64,000 nucleotides of DNA from Albibacillus kandeliae (GCF_003116585.1 NZ_QEHM01000003.1:916916-980915); one strand, 5' to 3'. Numbered from the stretch's first letter, positions 1 through 8,447 are shown. Made by a program: numbers and translations. Notes: generated from the letters alone by a model not told the origin.

Positions 1-390
1 CATTTCCTGCCCAAGGTTACCGACAAGGCAGCCGCGCGCGAATTGGTGTCGCGCCATGCCGGCTTCGGCATCGCGCATGAATTCCTTGAGCCGCATCACC
101 GGGGCAAGCGTCTCGTTCAGGAACCAGTGGTCAAGCTTGGCGGAAAAATAGTCGTGGTAGGCATCGACCAGTTGCAGGCCGAAGTCCTCTTTGGAGCGGA
201 AGTAGTGATAGAAACCGCCCTTGGGCACATCGGCATCCCGCAACACCTGGTCGATGCCGACAGCCGAGTAGCCCTTTTCCGTCAAGTGAATCAGCCCGGT
301 CCGGATCAGCCTGCGGCGCGCTTCTGCCTCGGCAGGTGCCTTGCGCGGGCGGCCTCTCGGGCGGGAATCCGGGGTGGGTTGCGAGCTCAT
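1..390 (-). CDS. TetR/AcrR-family regulator, AcuR-like (3' end cut by window edge)
   Basis: The first 130 codons of a TetR repressor run off the left edge. A basic leader (PRGRPRKAP) precedes the helix-turn-helix, whose recognition part reads GVDQVLRDADVPKGGFYHYF, and a later FARGCLVGNLGQEM block. From memory this block and the GRPR leader resemble AcuR, the acrylate-responsive repressor of DMSP metabolism in Rhodobacter; that assignment is an inference. The start is the ATG at 390, directly downstream of a perfect inverted repeat likely to be its own operator. A VOC gene lies upstream on the same strand. The ligand-binding half is missing, so the inducer cannot be judged. Confidence 0.8.
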   Translation of the reverse strand, partial: MSSQPTPDSRPRGRPRKAPAEAEARRRLIRTGLIHLTEKGYSAVGIDQVLRDADVPKGGFYHYFRSKEDFGLQLVDAYHDYFSAKLDHWFLNETLAPVMRLKEFMRDAEAGMARHQFARGCLVGNLGQEM

Positions 391-396
391 GGAGAA

Positions 397-420
397 TTAT
401 TAGACAGGTCCGTCTAATAA
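397..420. promoter_or_regulatory. Perfect inverted repeat, likely operator of the TetR regulator
   Basis: TTATTAGAC, six bases (AGGTCC), then GTCTAATAA form a perfect 9-bp inverted repeat ending 7 bp upstream of the regulator's ATG. Position, symmetry and AT-rich arms in a GC-rich background fit an autoregulatory TetR operator. Binding is inferred. Confidence 0.65.
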
Positions 421-454
421 ATGAAAGCGAAATCTTGAGCCATCGTCGCAGGTT

Positions 455-850
455 TCAGATGAGGTTCGAGATCTCGATGAGATTACCATCGGGATCGCGC
501 AGGTAGAGCGACAGGATCGGCCCGGTGGCGCCGGTCCGGCGCACCGGGCCTTCCTCGACTGCGATACCATGCCCGGCGAAGTGAGCCTGCCAGTCGGGCA
601 GCGGTGTGGCCGACAGGAAGCAGAGGTCGGCGGTTCCGGGACCGGGGCGCGCGGCCTTTGGCTCATACTCTTTCCCGGCTAGGTGCAGGTTGATCTTCTG
701 ACGACCGAACCCCAGCGCGTTGCGGGTGCTGCCATCGGCCGGATGGAACACCTCGTGCGCCATGCCAAGGACCCCGGTGTAGAAGGCAATGCTTGCCTCC
801 ATGTCGGAAACGGTCAGCACCAGGTGGTCCAGGGCGGTGATCTCGGGCAT
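455..850 (-). CDS. VOC-family (glyoxalase/dioxygenase superfamily) protein
   Basis: This 131-residue protein opens with ITALDHLVLTVSDMEASIAFY, the first beta-alpha motif of the vicinal-oxygen-chelate fold, and ends with YLRDPDGNLIEISNLI, the typical closing metal-site strand with a Glu. The His near the N-terminus (DHLVL) and the Glu near the C-terminus (LIEIS) are candidate metal ligands. Length fits a single two-module VOC chain that would dimerise. The substrate is not predictable; COG0346 members include lyases, dioxygenases and resistance proteins. It starts at the ATG at 850, divergent from the dehydratase at 884 with only 33 bp between. It may be co-transcribed with the TetR gene downstream. 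Confidence 0.8.
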   Translation of the reverse strand: MPEITALDHLVLTVSDMEASIAFYTGVLGMAHEVFHPADGSTRNALGFGRQKINLHLAGKEYEPKAARPGPGTADLCFLSATPLPDWQAHFAGHGIAVEEGPVRRTGATGPILSLYLRDPDGNLIEISNLI

Positions 851-883
851 TGTGTCCTCGGAATTCGGGCAGGAGATCGGGCG

Positions 884-1696
884 ATGAAAGCAGATTTGGA
901 CACGGTGGAGAAGACCGCTGACGGGATGGACCCGGGCCATGCGGCGGCACTTCAGGTCGCTCTGGGCCAGTCGCCCGATATCACCACCGGATCGTCCCTC
1001 CCGCCCTTCTTTCACCAACTCTACTTCTGGACGCCGCAGCCGCCAGACCGGCTTGGCCGCGACGGGCATCCTCGCGTGGGGCAGGGCCTGATCCCCGACA
1101 TGGGCCTGCCCCGGCGCATGTGGGCGGGCGGACGGCTGCGCTTTCACCGCCCCCTGCTGGCGGATGTTCCGGCCGAGAAGGAAAGCCGGGTCGAATCCGT
1201 CGAACGCAAGGAAGGTCGCAGCGGGCCGCTGGCCTTCGTGACCCTGGCGCACCGGGTGATGCAAGAGGGCGCCGTCACCGTCGAGGAGTGGCAGGACCTC
1301 GTCTATCGAGAGGATCCCGATCCCGCCGCGCCTGCGCCGGTGCCACCCCGCGCCCGCACGGATGAGAGCGAGGCCCGCGAGGTGTCTTTCGACAGCACCC
1401 TGCTGTTCCGCTACTCGGCGCTGACCTTCAATGGCCACCGCATCCACTATGATCTCGACTATGCCCGCGATGTCGAAGGCTATCGCGGGCTCGTGGTTCA
1501 CGGTCCGCTGCTGGCGCAACTGCTGATGCTGATGGCGACCGATATCCTCGGGCCGCTCGCGACTTTCAGCTTTCGCGCCTACTCGCCTCTGATGCACTTC
1601 GAAACGGCAGAGCTGTGCCATAAGGATGGCGCGCTCTGGGTGCGCGGCCCGGACGGGCGGCAGTGCATGACGGCCGAGGCCACCGCCTCAGAGTGA
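884..1696 (+). CDS. FAS1-like / MaoC-type acyl-CoA dehydratase (HTD2, mesaconyl-C4-CoA hydratase-like)
   Basis: A 270-residue protein with the layout of double-hotdog N-terminal MaoC-like hydratases. An N-terminal stretch carries PRRMWAGGRLRFHRPL. The C-terminal hotdog has LFRYSALTFNGHRIHYD followed by GLVVHGPLLAQLL. The TFNGHRIHYD segment holds the Asn/His-type catalytic region of mitochondrial HTD2 and bacterial mesaconyl-C4-CoA hydratases. The chosen ATG has AGGAG about 8 bases upstream; the frame is open further upstream but overlaps the divergent VOC gene. Its stop overlaps the stop of the convergent FAD gene by 9 bp. Substrate is uncertain: itaconate/mesaconate CoA esters or 3-hydroxyacyl thioesters are possible. 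Confidence 0.75.
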   Translation: MKADLDTVEKTADGMDPGHAAALQVALGQSPDITTGSSLPPFFHQLYFWTPQPPDRLGRDGHPRVGQGLIPDMGLPRRMWAGGRLRFHRPLLADVPAEKESRVESVERKEGRSGPLAFVTLAHRVMQEGAVTVEEWQDLVYREDPDPAAPAPVPPRARTDESEAREVSFDSTLLFRYSALTFNGHRIHYDLDYARDVEGYRGLVVHGPLLAQLLMLMATDILGPLATFSFRAYSPLMHFETAELCHKDGALWVRGPDGRQCMTAEATASE

Positions 1697-2725
1697 GGCC
1701 TCCGGGCGGAAGTCGTCGGGAATCGCGTCGCGCCCTTCCAGAATGAGGTCGGCCATGATCTCGGCAACCTTCGGGGCCATGCCGAAGCCGATCTTGAACC
1801 CGCCGTTGGCAATGAACTGACCCGGGTGCAGCGGGTGCACGCCAAGCATCGGCGCTCGGCTTCTGGCGCGGGGGCGCAGACCCGCCCAACGGGAGATCAC
1901 CTCGGCGCCGTGCAACAGAGGCATGGCGTTGACCGCCCGCGCGATCAGGTCGTCAAGCTGGGCGTCGGTCCCGGTGGGGGAGTCGTAGTCGCGTTCGCTG
2001 GTGGACCCGATGGCGGTCGTCCCGTCCGCATGCGGGATGATGTGGATCGCCTCGGCAAAGAGCTGGGGCGCGCCGGGCCCGGCGTCATGGCGCAGCAAAG
2101 CCGCCTGCCCCTTTATGCCACCGCCGACGTTTTTCCCCATCGTCTGCGAAAGCTCGATCAGCCCGGCCGCCCCGGTGGCGTGGAGCACCTGACCACGGTC
2201 CTCGCCAACCGCCTCGACCTCGACACCGCGCACGGCAAGGGCCGCGACCAGCGCCTCGGTGGCGCGGCGGGGGTGCAGGCGGGCGGTCAGCGTGTCGTGG
2301 ATGACGAACCCGGTAGGCGAGGGCGGGCACCACGGTCCGGCCTCGCCTGCGGGCAGGACGCGCCACGTGGCCCGATCCTGCCAGAGCTCTTTCGCCGTGC
2401 GCTCGCGCGCATGAGCGAGGTCCAGCGCCCGCGCGTCCGCGATCGGTTGCAGCCGCCCGGTGCGCCCATAGCCGGAAGAGACTCCGCCCGCCTCTTCGAC
2501 GGAGGCCCAGAACCCTTCGGCAGAAAGCAGGCTGTCGAGCTGAAACGCCTTCTTGGCGTTCCAGTTCTCTGGCACATGGGGGGCCAGCGCGCCGACCAGC
2601 CCGCCGCTGGCACCGGCGCCGGCCCCATGCGGATCGACCACGCGCACACGCGCCCCGCGCCGGACGCAGGTCCAGGCGATGGACAGGCCGAATATACCGG
2701 CCCCGCGTATGGTGATGTCGGCCAT
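1688..2725 (-). CDS. mnmC: FAD-dependent oxidoreductase, MnmC C-terminal-domain-like
   Basis: A 345-residue DAO-fold flavoprotein. The N-terminus carries the dinucleotide-binding stretch ITIRGAGIFGLSIAW and ends with an acidic residue in VRVVDP. GASGGLVGALAPH follows, closely resembling the GASGNxxGALYP segment of the oxidase half of E. coli MnmC, which converts cmnm5U to nm5U at tRNA position 34. The C-terminal NGGFKIGFGMAP is the usual FAD-closing motif. The partner methyltransferase half is the divergent gene at 2832, so the fused enzyme is split here. Start: ATG at 2725, with a TTG six bases upstream as alternative. A generic D-amino-acid-oxidase-like role is the alternative. Confidence 0.65.
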   Translation of the reverse strand: MADITIRGAGIFGLSIAWTCVRRGARVRVVDPHGAGAGASGGLVGALAPHVPENWNAKKAFQLDSLLSAEGFWASVEEAGGVSSGYGRTGRLQPIADARALDLAHARERTAKELWQDRATWRVLPAGEAGPWCPPSPTGFVIHDTLTARLHPRRATEALVAALAVRGVEVEAVGEDRGQVLHATGAAGLIELSQTMGKNVGGGIKGQAALLRHDAGPGAPQLFAEAIHIIPHADGTTAIGSTSERDYDSPTGTDAQLDDLIARAVNAMPLLHGAEVISRWAGLRPRARSRAPMLGVHPLHPGQFIANGGFKIGFGMAPKVAEIMADLILEGRDAIPDDFRPEASL

Positions 2726-2831
2726 TGCCAAGGAAGGTGCCTTTCGCCAGTGTCGCGCCGGTTACGGCGGTGATAGAGCATCGCGATCCGCGCAACAATG
2801 CGGCGCGGGCGGCGGCACCGGGAGATTGCAC

Positions 2832-3494
2832 ATGGCTCAACAGGCGCAACTGCAATGGCGGGATGGCGGCGTGCCGGTCTCGACCCGGTTCGACGACCCC
2901 TATTTCAGCCTCGAGAACGGGCTCGACGAAACGCGTCATGTCTTTCTCGGCGGCAACGACCTGCCGGAGCGTTTGCGCGACGGGTTCCACATCGCTGAAC
3001 TGGGGTTTGGCACAGGCCTGAACCTGCTGGCCACGCTCGAGGCCTGGGGCGAACGGCCCGGCGCATTCCGCTACACCAGTTTCGAGGCCTACCCGATGGG
3101 GCGGAACGACATGGCGCGCGCCCTTTCGGCCTTTGCCGGGATCAGACCATTTGCCGACCTCCTGCTGGCGGCATGGCGCGCGGACGGGGGCGAGATGCAG
3201 GTCGGACCCGCGCGGCTGGAGGTGGTGGTGGGCGACGCGCGCGAGACCCTGCCCGGCTGGCAGGGCGCGGCGGATGCCTGGTACCTCGACGGCTTTTCCC
3301 CGGCGAAGAACCCCGAACTCTGGCAACCCGAGCTGATGGGGGACGTCGCGGCTCATACCACTCCCGGCGGAACGGCTGCGACCTACACGGCGGCGGGCTT
3401 CGTCCGCCGTGGTCTGGATGCGGCGGGGTTTGACGTTGAACGGGTGCCCGGATATGGGCGCAAACGTCACATGACAAAGGCGCGACTCAGATGA
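2832..3494 (+). CDS. mnmD: tRNA (5-aminomethyl-2-thiouridine-34) methyltransferase, stand-alone MnmD (DUF752)
   Basis: A 220-residue SAM-dependent methyltransferase corresponding to the N-terminal half of E. coli MnmC. It begins LQWRDGGVPVSTRFDDPYFS, matching the WxxxxxPxSxxFDDxYFS opening of that family. The SAM-binding motif is HIAELGFGTGLNLLA, and the acidic catalytic strand reads AWYLDGFSPAKNPELW, a DUF752 hallmark. It would transfer the methyl group giving mnm5(s2)U34. The start is the ATG at 2832, preceded by GGAG (about 7 bases). Its stop overlaps the next ATG as ATGA, indicating translational coupling to the DMT transporter. Confidence 0.85.
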   Translation: MAQQAQLQWRDGGVPVSTRFDDPYFSLENGLDETRHVFLGGNDLPERLRDGFHIAELGFGTGLNLLATLEAWGERPGAFRYTSFEAYPMGRNDMARALSAFAGIRPFADLLLAAWRADGGEMQVGPARLEVVVGDARETLPGWQGAADAWYLDGFSPAKNPELWQPELMGDVAAHTTPGGTAATYTAAGFVRRGLDAAGFDVERVPGYGRKRHMTKARLR

Positions 3495-4405
3495 CTCATA
3501 CCGGCCAGCCCACCGGTGCCGCAGCGGCAGCTCCGACCCAGCAAAGCAACAACATCCCTCTCGGGATCGCGCTGATGATCGCCACCACGGTGGTGTTTTC
3601 GCTACAGGACGCGATTTCGCGGCACCTGGCGGGGACCTATAACACCTGGATGGTGGTGATGATCCGCTACTGGTTTTTCGCCGCTTTTGTCATGGTGCTG
3701 GCTGCGCGCAGGGCCGGGGGGCTTCGCGCGGCTGCCAAGACCGCGCAACCGGGTGTGCAGATCTTCCGGGCACTGTTGCTGGCCGCGGAAATCTGCGTCG
3801 CGATCTACGGCTTCACGCTGCTGGGTCTTGTCGAAAGCCACGCGGTCTTTGCCAGCTACCCGCTGCTGGTAGCGGCCCTCTCAGGCCCGATCCTTGGTGA
3901 AAAGGTCGGTTGGCGGCGCTGGACCGCCATCGGCATCGGTTTCGTCGGGGTGCTGGTGATCCTCGAACCGGGGTTTGGCGTGTTCAATCCCTTGGCCATC
4001 GTGCCGCTGATCTCGGCGGTGATGTTCGCAGTCTACGGCCTCGTCACCCGCTATGCCGGGCGCAAGGACCGCACCGCGACCTCGTTCTTCTGGACCGGCG
4101 TCGTCGGCTCGATCTTCATGACCTGCGTCGGCGTCTGGTTCTGGGAACCGATGAGCGCGGGCGACTGGCTATGGATGGGCACGCTCTGCCTGACCGGCGC
4201 CAGCGGGCATTGGCTGCTGATCCGCTGCTATGAGGTGGCCGAGGCCAGCGCGGTCCAACCCTTTGCCTACTTCCAGCTGGTCTTTGCCTCGGCGCTGGGC
4301 ATGGCGATCTTCGGCGAAGTGCTGCGCCCGAACGTTGCCGTGGGCGCAGCCATCATCGTCTGCGCGGGTCTGTTCACCCTATGGCGCGAACGTCAGAAGC
4401 GTTGA
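3491..4405 (+). CDS. DMT-superfamily transporter, EamA type
   Basis: A 304-residue protein with about ten hydrophobic helices arranged as two EamA repeats. Repeat one opens with IPLGIALMIATTVVFSLQDAISRH; repeat two lies around IVPLISAVMFAVYGLVTRYAG. Each repeat holds the usual five helices, and the chain ends in a short Arg-rich tail (LWRERQKR). Family members are inner-membrane exporters of small metabolites such as amino acids; the substrate cannot be read from sequence. It overlaps mnmD by 4 bp (ATGA) and convergently overlaps the transglycosylase gene by 27 bp, so the two transcripts would be antisense to one another at their ends. Confidence 0.85.
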   Translation: MTHTGQPTGAAAAAPTQQSNNIPLGIALMIATTVVFSLQDAISRHLAGTYNTWMVVMIRYWFFAAFVMVLAARRAGGLRAAAKTAQPGVQIFRALLLAAEICVAIYGFTLLGLVESHAVFASYPLLVAALSGPILGEKVGWRRWTAIGIGFVGVLVILEPGFGVFNPLAIVPLISAVMFAVYGLVTRYAGRKDRTATSFFWTGVVGSIFMTCVGVWFWEPMSAGDWLWMGTLCLTGASGHWLLIRCYEVAEASAVQPFAYFQLVFASALGMAIFGEVLRPNVAVGAAIIVCAGLFTLWRERQKR

Positions 4406-6355
4406 GCCGGTGAGTTCCGCGGAGAAGGGCACCGGCAGCGGTTCCTCTCCCAGCCGGGCGCGGTAGACCGGCAGGCTCTCGGTCACCCGCATGACGTAGT
4501 TCCGGGTTTCGTCGAAGGGGATCGTCTCGATCCAGTCGACGACCTCGGTCTCGTCCTTGGCATCCTTGCGCCGCGGATCGCCATAGCGCTGCATCCAGCG
4601 GATCGGGCGACCCGGCCCGGCGTTGTAGCCCGCCGACATCATCACCACGTTGCCGCCAAGGTCGCCCGCCAGCTTGGCCAGGTAGTTGGCGCCGAGCTTG
4701 GCGTTGTAGTCCCACTCCCGCGTCAGCCTGTCGGTATCGTGCGCGCCGAGAATCCCGAGCGTGTCGGCAACCAGCCGCGCGGTCGCGGGCATCACCTGCA
4801 TCAGCCCGCGCGCGCCTGCGCCGCTGATCACCGCTGGGTCGAACTCGCTTTCGCGGCGGGCGATGGCCAGCACCATCTCGGGCGCCATGGGCAGCTTGAG
4901 CTTGCCGACCGGATGCATCGGGTAATAGGCGCCATAGAGGATCTGTGCCCGCTGCGCCGCCCGCTTGGCGATCATCACGGCGAGGTGGGGGCGGTCGATG
5001 TCCAGTGCCATCTGGCCCAGTTGTGCGGCGGCGGTATCGTCCTGGCTCTCGACCAGGTGGGTGAGGAACCGCTCGCCAAGGTCCGTCTCGTCAGCGGTCA
5101 GCAGCAACAGGCCGGCCTGCAGCACGGTCGACTCCCGGAAGGCAGCAGACTTCCACGACGGCAACTCAGGCGGCTTGCGCAGCAGCGGGTCGAAGGGAAC
5201 GCCGCCCCGCTCCGCCGCCAGCAGGCCGTAGAACGACGTCTGATACCGGGCGCCCATCGCGTAGGCCTTGCGCGCCTCTTCCTTCTGCCCCAGCGCCTCG
5301 TATGTGCGGCCCAGCCAATACCCCGCGCGGCCCTTTGAGATCGGCGAGGCGATGGCGGCGTCGAAGTTCTTGAAGTGGGTCAGAGCGGTCTTGGGATCGT
5401 TCAGCTTGCGCAGGGCGAGGAATCCCGAGAGCCATTCGAGGTCGGCATGGACATAGCCCGCTTCCGGCGTGGTGAAATGAGAGGAGGCGACGCGATAGGC
5501 CTTCTTGTAGGATTCGTTGCCCATCAGCATCCGCGCGAGGTCCAGCCGCCGGCCTGCCCAGGCGGCAGGTTCTCCCAGTGCCTTGGCGCTTGTGCTGCGT
5601 TCCAGCAGCAACTCGATCGCGCTGTCGTCACGGCCCTTGCGGTCGCGCCAGACAAAGCGGTCGTGGGCCAGGCCCGCAGACCCGGTCAGCGCGGGCGGGA
5701 CCGCTTCGATCCGGACGTCGACGCCTGGGGACTGTTCGTGCAGGGCGATGCGCGCCTCTGCCAGCTTGCGGTGGCCGTCATCGACGAGGGGCAGCATCCG
5801 CCGCGCGCTCTCGACGTGGTTGTCCCACAGCATCTTGTCTAGCCGCGCTTCGTGATGCGGCGCCAGCAACCGCCTGTAGGCCGAAAGATAGGCCGCCTGC
5901 GTCGCCTCGCGCATCGGCATGGTGCGCCATGCCATCACCAGCGAGGCCTCGCCATCGCCCTGCTGCCCGGCGGCGATCTGCGCCCCGGCATAGGCCAGCA
6001 CGCCCTCCGGCGTCTGCGGCGGCTCGTCGGCAAAGAAGGCGAGGATATGCGGCTTGCCCGCCGCGATGATCGCCGGCTCGCTCTTGCGCCGCAGCCAGTC
6101 CAGACCGGGCCAGTCGGGGTTGCGCCCGAGAAAGGCCTCGACCTCGGCAGCGGTGCCCGCGCCCGACCGGAGGCGGTGCCATTCTATGATGTCGCGCCCG
6201 ACCGAGCCCCTTGGCCCGGCAGCGGCGAGGGCCGCGTCCCAGTCGCCCCCGCGCATTTCCTTCATCGCTTTCTTCAGGGCGGCCCCGGATTCGGCCGCTG
6301 CCGCGCCGGAAAGCGCCGAAAACAGCAGGAACAACAGGGTCAGAACGCGTGTCAT
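4379..6355 (-). CDS. slt: Soluble lytic murein transglycosylase (Slt70 family)
   Basis: A 658-residue exported muralytic enzyme. Residues 1-21 form a signal peptide (MTRVLTLLFLLFSALSGAAA). A long alpha-helical superhelix of TPR-like repeats follows (WLGRTYEALGQKEEARKAY). The C-terminal GH23 lysozyme-like domain has the catalytic Glu in AIARRESEFDPAVISGAGARG, then GLMQVMPATA, NYLAKLA and SAGYNAGPGRP. This matches the ES / GLMQ / AYNAG signature of family 1A transglycosylases, which cut MurNAc-GlcNAc bonds to 1,6-anhydro products. The ATG at 6355 is used; an in-frame ATG nine bases upstream would add MQV. It is divergent from dapA. Confidence 0.93.
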   Translation of the reverse strand: MTRVLTLLFLLFSALSGAAAAESGAALKKAMKEMRGGDWDAALAAAGPRGSVGRDIIEWHRLRSGAGTAAEVEAFLGRNPDWPGLDWLRRKSEPAIIAAGKPHILAFFADEPPQTPEGVLAYAGAQIAAGQQGDGEASLVMAWRTMPMREATQAAYLSAYRRLLAPHHEARLDKMLWDNHVESARRMLPLVDDGHRKLAEARIALHEQSPGVDVRIEAVPPALTGSAGLAHDRFVWRDRKGRDDSAIELLLERSTSAKALGEPAAWAGRRLDLARMLMGNESYKKAYRVASSHFTTPEAGYVHADLEWLSGFLALRKLNDPKTALTHFKNFDAAIASPISKGRAGYWLGRTYEALGQKEEARKAYAMGARYQTSFYGLLAAERGGVPFDPLLRKPPELPSWKSAAFRESTVLQAGLLLLTADETDLGERFLTHLVESQDDTAAAQLGQMALDIDRPHLAVMIAKRAAQRAQILYGAYYPMHPVGKLKLPMAPEMVLAIARRESEFDPAVISGAGARGLMQVMPATARLVADTLGILGAHDTDRLTREWDYNAKLGANYLAKLAGDLGGNVVMMSAGYNAGPGRPIRWMQRYGDPRRKDAKDETEVVDWIETIPFDETRNYVMRVTESLPVYRARLGEEPLPVPFSAELTGSTLLTFAP

Positions 6356-6407
6356 CACTTGCATTTGGCGAGTAACCAAGGATAGAGCCTCTAGTCGTTG
6401 CATCCCG

Positions 6408-6467
6408 TCATAGCGGGTGTGACACCCAACCGTGCCACAGGCATCTTCATAGCGGGTTCCGACCCGC
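6408..6467. repeat. Direct repeat and hairpin in the slt-dapA intergenic region
   Basis: TCATAGCGGGT occurs at 6408-6418 and again at 6447-6457, 39 bp apart. The second copy continues into a perfect hairpin (GCGGGT, TCCG, ACCCGC; 6452-6467). The region separates the divergent slt and dapA starts, so this may be a regulator site or part of the dapA leader. No known motif was recognised. Confidence 0.4.
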
Positions 6468-6497
6468 CAGACCAATGAAACAAAAGGGAGCGCCCCC

Positions 6498-7373
6498 ATG
6501 TTCACAGGCTCCATGCCAGCCCTCGTCACTCCGTTCCGTAACGGCGCGTTGGACCTGGATGCGCTCAAACGCCTTGTGGAGTGGCACATAGAAGAGGGGT
6601 CGTCGGCGCTGGTTCCCGTGGGCACCACCGGCGAGAGCCCGACCCTGAGCCATGCCGAACACGAGACCGTCGTGGAAGAGGTCGTGAAGGCCGCCAAGGG
6701 CCGCATCCCGGTCATCGCCGGCGCGGGTTCGAACAACACGACCGAGGCCATCCATTTCGCGCAGTTTGCCGAGAAGGTCGGCGCCGATGCGATCCTCGTG
6801 GTCACGCCCTATTACAACAAACCGACGCAGCGCGGGCTGGTGGCGCACTTCACGGCCGTCCACGACGCCTGCAACCTGCCGATCATCATCTACAACATCC
6901 CGCCGCGCTCGGTGATCGACATGGTCCCGGCCACCATGGGCCAGCTGGCCAAGCTGCCGCGCATTGCCGGGGTCAAGGATGCGACCGGACGGCTCGAGCG
7001 GGTCAGCCAGCAGCGCGCCGCCTGCGGCAAGGATTTCATCCAGCTCTCGGGCGAGGACGCAACCGCGCTGGGCTTCAACGCCCACGGTGGTGTCGGCTGC
7101 ATCTCGGTCACGGCCAACGTGGCGCCGCGTCTCTGCGCCGAGTTCCAGGCCGCGACGCTTGCAGGCGATTACAAGACCGCGCTCGACTACCAGGACCGGC
7201 TGATGCCGCTGCACGAGGCGATCTTCATCGAACCCGGTCTCGTGGGGGCCAAGTACGGCCTGTCTAAGCTGGGCATGTGCACGGAAGAGGTGCGTTCGCC
7301 CCTCACCGGGCTGGAGGACAGCACCAAGGCCGCGATCGACGCCGCAATGCGTCACGCCGGTCTGGTGAACTGA
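6498..7373 (+). CDS. dapA: 4-hydroxy-tetrahydrodipicolinate synthase
   Basis: A 291-residue TIM-barrel class I aldolase that condenses pyruvate with aspartate semialdehyde, the first committed step of lysine and diaminopimelate synthesis in the cytoplasm. Visible signatures: GTTGESPTL at residues 42-50 (pyruvate-binding Thr pair), YYNKPTQRG, the catalytic Tyr in IYNIPPRS, and the Schiff-base Lys in GVKDATG near residue 161. Length is typical. The AAGGGAG ribosome-binding site lies about 8 bases before the ATG. It stands alone, divergent from slt, and is followed by a strong terminator. Diaminopimelate supply fits the cell-wall genes nearby. Confidence 0.97.
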   Translation: MFTGSMPALVTPFRNGALDLDALKRLVEWHIEEGSSALVPVGTTGESPTLSHAEHETVVEEVVKAAKGRIPVIAGAGSNNTTEAIHFAQFAEKVGADAILVVTPYYNKPTQRGLVAHFTAVHDACNLPIIIYNIPPRSVIDMVPATMGQLAKLPRIAGVKDATGRLERVSQQRAACGKDFIQLSGEDATALGFNAHGGVGCISVTANVAPRLCAEFQAATLAGDYKTALDYQDRLMPLHEAIFIEPGLVGAKYGLSKLGMCTEEVRSPLTGLEDSTKAAIDAAMRHAGLVN

Positions 7374-7403
7374 CCTCTCGCCACCCTAGACACTGACACG
7401 CAG

Positions 7404-7429
7404 CGCCCGGCCGATTGGCCGGGCGTTTT
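7404..7429 (+). terminator. Rho-independent terminator of dapA
   Basis: CGCCCGGCC, loop GATT, GGCCGGGCG, then TTTT: a perfect 9-bp GC stem with U-tract 30 bp after the dapA stop. Confidence 0.9.
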
Positions 7430-7444
7430 CGTTTCTGCCAGATT

Positions 7445-8419
7445 TCAGCCACTGCCGATCAGGATGCCCGCCGCCAGCACCAGCGCGCCGCCCAGAACCA
7501 CCTGAAACGCGGCACGAAAGAAGGGCGTCTCCATGTAGCGGTTCTGGATCCATGCGATGGCCCAGAGCTCGCAGAAAACGACGACAAAGGCGATTGCGGT
7601 GGCGGTCCAGAAATGCGGGATGAGATAGGGCAGGGCGTGGCCCAGCCCGCCAACGGCGGTCATCACCCCCGAGGCCAGCCCGCGCTTGACCGGAGAGCCG
7701 CGCCCGGACAGTTCGCCATCGTCGGACGCGGCCTCGGTAAAGCCCATCGAGATCCCCGCCCCGACCGAGGCGGCAAGACCGACGAGGAAGGTGGTCCACG
7801 GGTCCTGCGTGGCAAAGGCGGTGGCAAAGATCGGCGCCAGCGTCGAGACCGAGCCGTCCATCAGCCCCGCCAGCCCCGGCTGGACCCAGGTCAACACGAA
7901 CTGCCGGTGCGAGGTTGCCGCCTCGGCATCCCGCGCCTCGGGCCCGACGTGTTCTTCCATCAGGTGCGCGGCTGTGCGCTCGTGGCTGGCCTCGGCCGCC
8001 GCGAGATCGCCCAGCAGCTTGCGCGTGGTCGCATCGCTCGTGCGCTTGGCCGCCTCGATGTAGAAGCGTTCGGCATCGCGCTCCATCATCTCCGCTTCCT
8101 CGCGGATCCGGTCGATCCCGAGGTTCTCGACCAACCAGATCGGCCGCCGGTTGTAGTAGCCAGCCACGTGCTCACGGCGGATCAGCGGGATGGTCGGCCC
8201 GAATCGCTGTTCGTGCAGGGCGATCAGCCGGGCCCGATGCTGGTCCTCCTCGGCGGCCATACCCTCGAACATGCGGGCGGTCGCCGGGTAATCCGCGCGC
8301 AGGGTCTCGGCATAGCCGCGGTAGATGCGGGCATCGTCCTCTTCCGACGAGACGGCCAGCGCGATGATCTCGCGCTCGGTCAGGTCGGAGAAACGCTTTC
8401 TCGATGTCAGGAAGTTCAT
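7445..8419 (-). CDS. mbfA: Membrane-bound ferritin MbfA (ferritin-like plus VIT1/CCC1 domain), iron exporter
   Basis: A 324-residue fusion. The N-terminal half (about 1-165) is a ferritin-like diiron helical bundle with AVSSEEDDARIY, AAEEDQHRARL, EMMERDAERFY and AEASHERTA, supplying the Glu/His ligands. The C-terminal half (about 180-324) is a VIT1/CCC1-type membrane domain with a PGLAGLMDGSVSTLAPIFA start and five hydrophobic segments. In Bradyrhizobium and Agrobacterium such MbfA proteins export iron and protect against peroxide, under Irr control. A near-consensus iron-control element sits 14 bp upstream of the start, supporting the same regulation here. The gene is divergent from a TetR regulator. 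Confidence 0.92.
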   Translation of the reverse strand: MNFLTSRKRFSDLTEREIIALAVSSEEDDARIYRGYAETLRADYPATARMFEGMAAEEDQHRARLIALHEQRFGPTIPLIRREHVAGYYNRRPIWLVENLGIDRIREEAEMMERDAERFYIEAAKRTSDATTRKLLGDLAAAEASHERTAAHLMEEHVGPEARDAEAATSHRQFVLTWVQPGLAGLMDGSVSTLAPIFATAFATQDPWTTFLVGLAASVGAGISMGFTEAASDDGELSGRGSPVKRGLASGVMTAVGGLGHALPYLIPHFWTATAIAFVVVFCELWAIAWIQNRYMETPFFRAAFQVVLGGALVLAAGILIGSG

Positions 8420-8432
8420 TTGCTGTCCAGTA

Positions 8433-8447
8433 TTAGAATTATTCTAA
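8433..8447. promoter_or_regulatory. Irr-type iron-control element (ICE) upstream of mbfA
   Basis: TTAGAA-TTA-TTCTAA is a perfect inverted repeat with a 3-bp centre, matching the core of the TTTAGAA-N3-TTCTAAA iron-control element bound by Irr in alphaproteobacteria. It lies 14 bp upstream of the mbfA ATG in an AT-rich island. Confidence 0.8.
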
